Assembly (NCBI GenBank): GCA_044227705.1
Contig: JBGAWE010000247.1
Location: 1 to 6,393, forward strand
DNA from: JANOQP01 sp044227705
Lineage (GTDB): Bacteria > Bacteroidota > Bacteroidia > Chitinophagales > Saprospiraceae
Direction: 5' to 3'
Length of the DNA stretch: 6,393 nucleotides
Under the pieces are notes generated by a model. The model was not told the origin of the DNA, did no database searches, and saw only the letters and a list, made by a program, of their open reading frames with translations. This document shows positions 1 to 5,508 of the stretch, piece after piece (position 1 is the stretch's first letter; each line of letters starts with the position of its first letter). The translations under genes were made by a program, and so were the position numbers.

Positions 1-815
1 ATCGTGAACTTCGAGGAGAAACCCGTCCAGTTCGGCACCGAGAGCGTGTCGCCCGCCGTGAAGCCCGGTAGATAGGGGCTGGGGACGAACGTCGGCGGGT
101 TGGTGCACTGCACGTTGTTGCTGATTGGCTCGAGCACCATCGGCAGGCCACCGAGCGCGGGCGGCAGGAAGAACTTGGGCAGGTATGTCTCCGTCACCGT
201 GTCGAGGACAGCGGTGTTGAGCGTGATGTAGCCGCCCGTGCCCTGGCCGAACATGCAGATCTTGTTCGGGTCGATGCCGAGCGGGTTGCCGAGGTCGGCG
301 ACGGTGTGCTTGAGGAAGCGCGACATCGTGTTGCAGTCCTGCACCCCGCGATAAGCCGCGTTGATGAGGGTGAAGATGCGCGTCGTCAGGCCGAGGGCCG
401 AGTCCATCGCGATGGGGTTCCAGCCGAGGCGGTAGTCGGCCGATATGGCGACGTAGCCCATCTTCGCAAAGCGGGTGCAGATCTCGACGGCCTTCAGGTC
501 GTCGCGCTTGCCACCCGTGCCGCCGATCTGCGGGTGTGGCAGGAAGTTGCCCGTGTGCCAGTAGACGACCACCGGCCTGTCGGTCTTCGTGTCGCCGACG
601 GGGGTGTAGACGTCAGCGGCGAGCGGCTGGCGGACGGTGTGTCCCAGCCCGTTCGGCGGCGGGGCGAGGTAGAGCACCGTGAAGTTCGACCCGTAGAGGG
701 TGGTCGACTTCGTCACGTCGGTGAAAATCTGGTCGATGTACCGTTGCTGGCCGAAGGCCTGCCCGACCGCGATGAGCGCGAGGGCGAGGAGCATTGAGCG
801 GTAGCATTTTTTCAT
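1..815 (-). CDS. Secreted alpha/beta-hydrolase-fold protein, carboxylesterase-like, catalytic Ser replaced (partial, C-terminus off window)
   Basis: The reading frame is open from an ATG at 815 to the left edge, giving 271 residues without a stop. Residues 1-23 are a Sec signal peptide (MKK, hydrophobic LLALALIAV, likely cleavage after AFG), so the product is exported. The order of landmarks fits the alpha/beta-hydrolase fold of the esterase/carboxylesterase type. These are a 'DVYTPVGD' strand near 69-75, 'RPVVVYWHTGNF' at 80-91 in the oxyanion-hole position, 'GYVAISADYRLGWN' at 120-133, a helix with 'RGVQDCNTMSRFLK' at 156-169, then 'GIDPNKICMFGQGTGGY' at 180-196 at the nucleophile elbow. 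Active relatives read roughly HGGxF and GxSxGG at these places. Here they are HTGNF and GQGTGG, with Gly192 where Ser is expected, so hydrolysis is doubtful. The Asp/His part of the triad and any C-terminal sorting domain lie outside the window. The gene sits 100 bases downstream of the TonB receptor on the same strand, so co-transcription is plausible. The fold assignment is fairly sure; the role is unknown. Confidence 0.85.
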   Translation of the reverse strand, partial: MKKCYRSMLLALALIAVGQAFGQQRYIDQIFTDVTKSTTLYGSNFTVLYLAPPPNGLGHTVRQPLAADVYTPVGDTKTDRPVVVYWHTGNFLPHPQIGGTGGKRDDLKAVEICTRFAKMGYVAISADYRLGWNPIAMDSALGLTTRIFTLINAAYRGVQDCNTMSRFLKHTVADLGNPLGIDPNKICMFGQGTGGYITLNTAVLDTVTETYLPKFFLPPALGGLPMVLEPISNNVQCTNPPTFVPSPYLPGFTAGDTLSVPNWTGFSSKFT

Positions 816-855
816 GTTGAATAGATAGTTTAGTTAGAAAATGAAGTTGCGGTTT

Positions 856-870
856 GAAGTCGTGGACTTC
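856..870 (-). other. Short hairpin in the receptor-hydrolase gap
   Basis: A perfect inverted repeat, GAAGTC-GTG-GACTTC, has 6-base arms and a 3-base loop. It lies 40 bases before the hydrolase-like start codon. No U-run follows on the minus strand, so it is not a convincing intrinsic terminator. It could be an mRNA processing or stability element, or chance. Confidence 0.3.
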
Positions 871-893
871 GGCGGTCGGGAATGTCGACACGC

Positions 894-915
894 CGGGCGG
901 CCGTAACGCAGCCCG
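894..915 (-). other. GC-rich hairpin immediately after the TonB receptor stop codon
   Basis: The arms CGGGC (894-898) and GCCCG (911-915) are complementary. Two further pairs (900-901 with 908-909) follow one mismatch. The stem starts at the base right after the receptor stop codon. There is no T-run on the minus-strand 3' side, so termination here would not be classical. It may modulate read-through from the receptor into the hydrolase-like gene. The rest of the 100-base gap (816-915) is plain; its last 25 bases before the hydrolase start are AT-rich and carry no Shine-Dalgarno motif. Confidence 0.3.
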
Positions 916-3708
916 TCAGTTTTTTTCAAAAAACTCGTAGACGTAGCTCACATAGGCCAGCCGCCCAATGCGCGGCCCGCCGTAGACCTGGTAGTTCTTC
1001 TTGTTGAGCAAGTTCGTCGCCCCGAGCTTGATGGTCGAGTTGAGCTTCGGGATGCGGCAGTTGACCTGCGCGTCGAGCAGGTCGTAGCCCGGCACGCCGC
1101 CCGTGAACTGCGGCGAGCCTTCGTACTCAAAGCCGTCTATCCACTTGTAGGCCAGTGCCCACCCCCAGAACTTGCCCGGCTTGCCGATGCGCAGCGGCAT
1201 GTCGCGGCCGTTGAGGCCGAGGTTGTACTTGTGCTTCGGCGTGTTGAAGGCGGGGACGATGGGGTCGTCGGTCTGCGTGTTGAGCTTGTTGAATGAGTAG
1301 TTGCCCGACAGCGCGTAGAACTCCCCAAAGTAGAAGTTGAACCCTGCCGCAAAGCCCTGCGTGGTCACGCGGCTCGTCGAGTTCGCCGCGTAGCGGTAGG
1401 CCTGCACGGTCGGCAGACCGCCCGCCCCCGTGTTTTCGAGGTCGACGTCGAGGCCGATGTTGTACCCCAAAAAGCGGTTGTAGAAGGAGTAGTAATAGCT
1501 GCCGTCGAGGTAGAGTTTCGAGAAGAGCGTCGTCCGGTAGCCCACCTCCATCGTCTGCACCTTCTCCGGCCGGACGGGCTTGATGTTGAAATACTGGAGC
1601 TTCGTGTAGTCCGGCACGGCCGAGTTGACGGCGTCGAGGAAGCTCTGGATGGTCGCCAGACTGTCGCGTCCCTGAATGTTCCCGGCGAGGATGGCCCGGC
1701 CGACGTTGAGCTGCAGGTACTTGTCCGTCAGCGTCGGGTTGCGCAGCGCCGAGGAGAAGGAGGCGCGGAAGAAGTTGTTCGGCCGAGGCTTCCACACGAT
1801 CGACGCGGCGGGCGTGGCGACAAAGAACGAGGCCTTTTCGCGGTCAAGCCCGTCGATGTTGTGGTAGACGTCCTCGAGGTTTTTGTCGGCCCGGATGGTC
1901 GCGGAGGCGCGGAAGCGCTTGTCGAAAAAGGCTTTTTCGAGGCCGAAATACGCCCCCATTTCCATGCTAGAAAGCTTGGTGGTCGTATCGGAAAAGATGG
2001 TGCCCTTCGAGACGGGCGTGTAAAGCCGCAGGTGCCCGCCGATGGTCAGTACGTCAAAGAACTTGGGCGTGAACTTGCGCTCAGCCTGCAAATGGTACAG
2101 CGAAGACTTGTCGTAGAACCGCGTCCCGCCCTCGCTCGACAGGGTGTTGCGAACGGTGTTGAAAGCCGAGTCAAACCGGGCGGTACCGGGCTGGTAGAAG
2201 TCGATGGAACCTGCCGCCTGCGAGTAGGCCTTGTTGGCATAGTCTGATGCCTCTTTGTGCCAGCCGACGAGCAGGTCGTGGTTGTTTGCCTCCCATGCGA
2301 GGGCCGCGTCCTTGTCGAACTGCAGGGTGGGGAAGGGCTGGCCGGGCAGCCAGACAATCTCGGGCTGCGGATAGCCCAGCTCTTTCGCCTTTTGACGGAA
2401 GTTGTTGGCCCAGTAGAGCGAGTAGTTGAGGCTCCAGTCGGAATCGCCCTTTGCCGCATTTTGCAGGCGCAGCGCGGTGAAATAAGGGTCGTAGCTCTTG
2501 CCCGCGTCGTCGCGGGTGCCGTAGGCGCGGATGAACCACTTGTCCTTTTTCAACCACTCAACGCGGCCCTGAAAGAATTGGATGTTGCGCAAGCTGAACC
2601 GGTTGTCGCCCTGGTAGACGGTGGTGCCGTTGCAAAAACTGGATGCAAAAACAAGCTCGGGCGAAGCATCCCCCGCCGCCGGGTTCGTGCGGAAATGCAG
2701 TGCGGCCGAGGCCTTGTAGTTGCGCGTGTTGTAATCGACGAGGTCGACCTCGCGGTAGCCCGTCCGGTGGTAGACGCCGAGGCCTGGGTAGTCGGAGCGC
2801 GGCGACCAGTTGTTGAAGTTGTTGAGGCTGAAGAACTCGTCGCCGTAGACGTTCACCTTGTCCCAGCCGCCGGGGTTTCCGTTTTGGGTCGGTGTGCCGG
2901 TCCCCGCCTTGTTCTTCCACGAGTCGGCCCAGCGGATGGAGCCTTCGAGCATGTTGCGCTCGCCGCCCTTCACAGAGGCGGAAATGCCCCGGTTGTTGAA
3001 TGGGTTCTTCGTCTGCATCGAGATGACGCCGTTGAAAGCGTTCGGCCCATAAAAAGCCGACGACGCGCCGACAATCAAGTCCACGCCCTGGATGTCGAGG
3101 TCGGAGCAGCCGAGGAAATTTCCCAGTGAAAAGTTGAGGCCCGGCGCCTGGTTGTCCACCCCGTCGATGATTTGCAGGCTCCGGACGGGGCTGGTCGAGT
3201 TGAAGCCGCGCGTGTTGATGATGGTGAAACCGAGGCTGGCCGTCGTCAAATCGACCCCTTTCAGGTTCCCCAGAGCATTGTAGACAGAGGCTTGCGGCGT
3301 CTCCTTGACGGCCACCGCGTCGAGCGCCTCGACGGTGAGCGGGGCCGATTTCTGCTTCTCGGAGATGCGCTGGCCGACGATTTCGACGCCTTTTATCTCG
3401 ATGGCGTTCTCGTCGAGCCTGATTTTCAGCCGCCCGGCGCCCGCCGCGACCGGCACGTCCGTGGTCAAAAAGCCGGAATAGCTGACGACAAGCGTCCCCG
3501 GCTGGGCGGGCATCTTGATTTCAAACTGGCCGTCGTAGTCGGTGACGGTGCCGTTCGTCGTGCCTTTCACGAGGACGGTCGCGCCGATGAGCGCCTCGCC
3601 GGTCTTGCCGTCCGTCACCTCGCCGCGCACCGTCCCCTGTGCCCTGCCGAAGAGGGCGCAACAGGTCGCGAGGGCGGTGAGAATCAATGATTTGTATCGG
3701 AATTCCAT
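916..3708 (-). CDS. TonB-dependent outer-membrane receptor with N-terminal carboxypeptidase-regulatory-like domain
   Basis: This is a complete 930-residue protein. Residues 1-24 form a signal peptide (MEFRYKSLIL, hydrophobic stretch, cleavage after RAQ), which fixes the start at 3708. Residues 25-100 are a CarboxypepD_reg-like domain ('GTVRGEVTDGKTGEALIGAT', then 'GTTNGTVTDYDGQFEI'), typical of Bacteroidota receptors. A linker ('ENAIEIKGVEIVGQRI') may hold the TonB-interacting segment. The plug domain spans about 120-235, with 'INTRGFNST', 'LQIIDGVDNQAPG', 'VDLIVGASSAFYGPNAFNGV' and 'ISMQTKNP'. The remainder is a 22-strand-type beta-barrel rich in alternating aromatics. It ends in 'ATNLLNKKNYQVYGGPRIGR' and a C-terminal 'YVSYVYEFFEKN', as in complete barrels. 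The role is energy-dependent import of a large or scarce ligand across the outer membrane, driven by TonB-ExbBD. The ligand cannot be inferred. No SusD partner follows; the next gene downstream encodes a secreted hydrolase-fold protein. The length is usual for non-SusC receptors with this extra domain. No frameshift or missing block is visible. Confidence 0.96.
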   Translation of the reverse strand: MEFRYKSLILTALATCCALFGRAQGTVRGEVTDGKTGEALIGATVLVKGTTNGTVTDYDGQFEIKMPAQPGTLVVSYSGFLTTDVPVAAGAGRLKIRLDENAIEIKGVEIVGQRISEKQKSAPLTVEALDAVAVKETPQASVYNALGNLKGVDLTTASLGFTIINTRGFNSTSPVRSLQIIDGVDNQAPGLNFSLGNFLGCSDLDIQGVDLIVGASSAFYGPNAFNGVISMQTKNPFNNRGISASVKGGERNMLEGSIRWADSWKNKAGTGTPTQNGNPGGWDKVNVYGDEFFSLNNFNNWSPRSDYPGLGVYHRTGYREVDLVDYNTRNYKASAALHFRTNPAAGDASPELVFASSFCNGTTVYQGDNRFSLRNIQFFQGRVEWLKKDKWFIRAYGTRDDAGKSYDPYFTALRLQNAAKGDSDWSLNYSLYWANNFRQKAKELGYPQPEIVWLPGQPFPTLQFDKDAALAWEANNHDLLVGWHKEASDYANKAYSQAAGSIDFYQPGTARFDSAFNTVRNTLSSEGGTRFYDKSSLYHLQAERKFTPKFFDVLTIGGHLRLYTPVSKGTIFSDTTTKLSSMEMGAYFGLEKAFFDKRFRASATIRADKNLEDVYHNIDGLDREKASFFVATPAASIVWKPRPNNFFRASFSSALRNPTLTDKYLQLNVGRAILAGNIQGRDSLATIQSFLDAVNSAVPDYTKLQYFNIKPVRPEKVQTMEVGYRTTLFSKLYLDGSYYYSFYNRFLGYNIGLDVDLENTGAGGLPTVQAYRYAANSTSRVTTQGFAAGFNFYFGEFYALSGNYSFNKLNTQTDDPIVPAFNTPKHKYNLGLNGRDMPLRIGKPGKFWGWALAYKWIDGFEYEGSPQFTGGVPGYDLLDAQVNCRIPKLNSTIKLGATNLLNKKNYQVYGGPRIGRLAYVSYVYEFFEKN
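918..935 (-). repeat. A/T-tract palindrome overlapping the receptor stop codon
   Basis: The sequence AGTTTTTT-TC-AAAAAACT has perfect 8-base arms around a 2-base centre. It covers the last codons of the receptor (Phe-Phe-Glu-Lys-Asn) and touches its stop codon. The tracts of seven T and six A are also possible slippage points. With the GC hairpin at 894-915 directly behind it, this marks a structured mRNA 3' end. Function is unproven. Confidence 0.35.
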
Positions 3709-3777
3709 AGACGAGGACTGGTTTGGTGAGCCGGTTTTTGCGCCTCATTCGGAATGGGGAGCCAGCGGCAAAAGAAG

Positions 3778-3786
3778 CAAAACCTA
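3778..3786 (-). promoter_or_regulatory. Possible -7 element for the TonB receptor gene
   Basis: On the minus strand the sequence reads TAGGTTTTG, one inserted T away from the Bacteroidota -7 consensus TANNTTTG. It ends 69 bases before the receptor start. No clear TTG -33 element is seen at the usual 17-20 base distance, so support is weak. It lies in the 162-base gap (3709-3870) between the helical-protein stop and the receptor start. That gap holds no other recognisable element and no intrinsic terminator. A gap this long makes an independent receptor promoter more likely than simple read-through. Confidence 0.25.
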
Positions 3787-3870
3787 TCGACCGCCGGACG
3801 AATGCGCGATTATTCTTTTTCGGGGATTACGCCCGTTCGCTATTTCTGGCTGTTGCGGCTGGAGTTGTTT

Positions 3871-5274
3871 TCACACCTTTTCCAACAGCCAATCCCGGTC
3901 TGCCACGCCTGCCGCCGCTTCTATCTGCCGCCGAAGCCGCGCCCGCCCGGATCCTCCCTCTGGCATCGCCTGCCACTTTCGGACGAAGTGGACGAGCCGC
4001 AGGTAGTTGTCGCGACCGTAGCCGAGATCTTTCTGTCGCCGCAGAAATGTCTCGAAAGAGCCAAGCAGCGAGTCGAGGGCCTGTCGCTCGCCCAGCTCGA
4101 CATAGGTTCGGAGGAGCATCCGCCGCGCATCGAGGTTGTTGAGCACGTCGTCCAGCTCGGTTTTCTGCAAAAGGGGCATCGCCTCGGCGTAGTTTTTCTG
4201 TTGAAAAAAGAAGTAGGCGAGGTTGTACCGCCCCTGGTTCTCCCTCTCGCGAGCGGGCAGGAACCGCCGCTGCTCGTCGAGGAAGCGGCGCGACCATTCC
4301 ACCTCGCCAAGCGCGAGTCCCAGCCGGAGGATGTTCTTGTATGTAAAAGGGGTCAGCACCCCGTTCTCATAAAGCAGGCCCCGTCCGAGCACAGCCCGGT
4401 AAAGCTCGAACGCCTCGCGGATAAATACGCGTTCTCCCCTGTTCAGCCGCCGGATGCAGAAATTGATGGCCAACAAATAAATGCCGCGCATTTCGGCGGG
4501 CGAAAAGGCTTGCCAGTGGCTTTCTATCAGATTTTTCAGTTCCCCGAAATGGGCCGTCGCGTCGGGGTCATTGCCCGAAAGGGCGCGATAGGCGTGGAAA
4601 TAGACCGCCACCGCCGGGAAGCGCAGCATCCCTTCCGCCTCGACGAGCCGCAGCGTGTCGGCGAGCGAGCGGATGGCGGTCGGGTGGCCGCTCGTGGCCT
4701 CGTGCGAGGCGGCGGTGCAGGCCTGCCGCAGCACCTCCGAGGCGAAGAAAACGGAAAGCTCGTCGCTCATCGGCTGGAGGGCGAGGCGGCCGCCGCGCCG
4801 TTCGAGGCTGGCCTTTTCGAGCTGCTCATGCTGGAGGCGGTAGCGGAGGTAGTGGTGCCGGGCGTCCCTAAACGGTTGGCTTTCAATGAGTTGTGCGGCC
4901 CGGCGGCTTTCTTTCTCGAAAAGCTGGGAGAGGCCGCGCTTCCGCAGGGCGTGGGTCAGATAGAGCTGCGACTGCGCCTCGTCCGCGCCGAGTTCCTGCT
5001 GGACGAGCCAAGCCCGCAGCGCGTCGAGCAGCCAAGACATGAGGTAGCGGAGCTGCTTCTCGTCGAACTTTTCAGTTGGATGAACCGCCTTCCAAACGGC
5101 TTCCTTCGTCAGCGCCCGCCCGCTGGTCGATTGGAGGTTCCGTTCGAGGTGGGCGAAAAGCCTTTCCACGTCCTTCCTTTTTTGAAAAAACGGGCTGCGG
5201 ACGAGGTCGCCGAAGCTGCGCCAGTCGGCGGGGGAGAGGGATTTGAGGGCTTCGAAGAGCGTCGAGTTTTGCAT
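3871..5274 (-). CDS. Conserved Bacteroidota protein of unknown function, all-helical with TPR-like C-terminal half
   Basis: The 467-residue product starts MQNSTLFEAL at 5274. The same frame stays open far upstream to 6216, but that extension is antisense to the divergent secreted-protein gene and to AT-rich intergenic DNA. A -7 promoter match lies about 40 bases before 5274, so this start is preferred. There is no signal peptide or membrane segment, so it is probably cytoplasmic. The N-terminal part, 'LSPADWRSFGDLVRSPFF' (13-30) followed by 'QKRKDVERLFAHL', matches a pattern I recognise from uncharacterised Bacteroidota proteins of about 450-550 residues. The rest is predicted helix after helix. 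Residues about 345-415 ('GRYNLAYFFFQQKNYAEAMP', later 'LLRTYVELGERQALDSLL') look like TPR-type helix pairs, which suggests a protein-binding scaffold. No catalytic motif is visible. The C-terminus is basic ('SGRARLRRQ') and ends in DWLLEKV. No function can be given; that the gene is real is well supported by its protein character. Confidence 0.87.
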   Translation of the reverse strand: MQNSTLFEALKSLSPADWRSFGDLVRSPFFQKRKDVERLFAHLERNLQSTSGRALTKEAVWKAVHPTEKFDEKQLRYLMSWLLDALRAWLVQQELGADEAQSQLYLTHALRKRGLSQLFEKESRRAAQLIESQPFRDARHHYLRYRLQHEQLEKASLERRGGRLALQPMSDELSVFFASEVLRQACTAASHEATSGHPTAIRSLADTLRLVEAEGMLRFPAVAVYFHAYRALSGNDPDATAHFGELKNLIESHWQAFSPAEMRGIYLLAINFCIRRLNRGERVFIREAFELYRAVLGRGLLYENGVLTPFTYKNILRLGLALGEVEWSRRFLDEQRRFLPARERENQGRYNLAYFFFQQKNYAEAMPLLQKTELDDVLNNLDARRMLLRTYVELGERQALDSLLGSFETFLRRQKDLGYGRDNYLRLVHFVRKWQAMPEGGSGRARLRRQIEAAAGVADRDWLLEKV

Positions 5275-5313
5275 CGCTGGGGAAAGGCCGGGCTGGCCCG
5301 TGCTATTTTCGGA

Positions 5314-5321
5314 CAAAAGTA
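5314..5321 (-). promoter_or_regulatory. Bacteroidota -7 promoter element for the helical-protein gene
   Basis: The minus strand reads TACTTTTG, an exact match to TANNTTTG, the -7 box used by the primary sigma factor in Bacteroidota. It ends 39 bases before the ATG at 5274, which would give a leader of roughly 30 bases. No TTG is seen at the -33 position, so the promoter is incomplete by consensus. The position also supports choosing 5274 as the start rather than any ATG further upstream. Confidence 0.45.
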
Positions 5322-5360
5322 GGCGGCGAGGCGGGAAGATTATTTTGGTAAAATTGGACT

Positions 5361-5401
5361 CAATCAATTGATTTTCAATAGTTTCAATTTTAAGTTGATT
5401 G
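5361..5401. repeat. TTGATT half-site cluster with 12-base palindrome in the divergent intergenic region
   Basis: AATCAATTGATT at 5362-5373 is a perfect 12-base palindrome. CAATCAA at 5361-5367 is also the exact inverse of TTGATTG at 5395-5401. A further direct copy of TTGATTTT (as at 5368-5375) occurs at 5443-5450. The cluster sits between the two divergent start codons in AT-rich DNA. It could be an operator serving one or both genes, or an effect of local A/T richness. Confidence 0.35.
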
Positions 5402-5409
5402 GCAAAGCC

Positions 5410-5418
5410 TAAATTTTG
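5410..5418 (+). promoter_or_regulatory. Possible -7 element for the secreted propeller gene
   Basis: TAAATTTTG resembles TANNTTTG with one extra T and lies 90 bases before the plus-strand ATG at 5509. A TTG -33 element at the expected distance is not present; TTT is found there. It is the best plus-strand candidate in the intergenic region, but weak. Confidence 0.2.
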
Positions 5419-5459
5419 TCGTTGCCTTAACCCGGCCGGCCATTGATTTTTGACCCATC

Positions 5460-5487
5460 GAAAAACGGCTGCATGACGGCCTTTTTC
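5460..5487 (+). promoter_or_regulatory. Leader hairpin ending in a T-run upstream of the secreted propeller gene
   Basis: GAAAAA-C-GGC (5460-5469) can pair with GCC-TTTTTC (5479-5487), leaving one bulged C and a 9-base loop. The stem is nine pairs, three of them G-C, and the 3' arm is a run of five T. It ends 21 bases before the ATG at 5509 and would lie in the mRNA leader. It resembles a weak attenuator or terminator; the small G-C core makes strong termination unlikely. Confidence 0.3.
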
Positions 5488-5508
5488 CAAGTTCAAAACC
5501 ATCCAATC

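Noticed and set aside
306..797. 163-codon plus-strand open frame opposite the hydrolase-like gene
   Set aside because: It is antisense to a frame with a signal peptide and clear hydrolase-fold landmarks, and the translation is Arg/Val/Glu-rich without any motif.
613..891. 92-codon minus-strand frame starting in the receptor-hydrolase gap
   Set aside because: It overlaps the N-terminus of the hydrolase-like gene in another frame. Its translation is Arg/Pro/His-rich, while the in-frame alternative carries a signal peptide and conserved motifs.
2257..3129. 290-codon plus-strand open frame opposite the TonB receptor
   Set aside because: It lies fully antisense to conserved barrel and plug sequence, has Val/Ala/Arg-rich composition and shows no motif.
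3821..3835. CGGG...CCCG stem after the helical-protein stop as a terminator
   Set aside because: It has only four pairs and is followed on the minus strand by a purine tract, not a U-run.
3754..5322. 522-codon open frame on the plus strand, entirely opposite the helical-protein gene
   Set aside because: Its translation is the antisense of a protein-like frame and has low-complexity composition with no domain or signal peptide. The minus-strand product has a recognisable family pattern and a good promoter position. High GC at third positions explains the open antisense frame.
5432..5441. Nested CCGGCCGG / GGCCGGCC palindromes in the divergent intergenic region
   Set aside because: They are short, overlapping GC palindromes of the kind expected by chance in GC-rich DNA, with no second copy and no tie to a known site.
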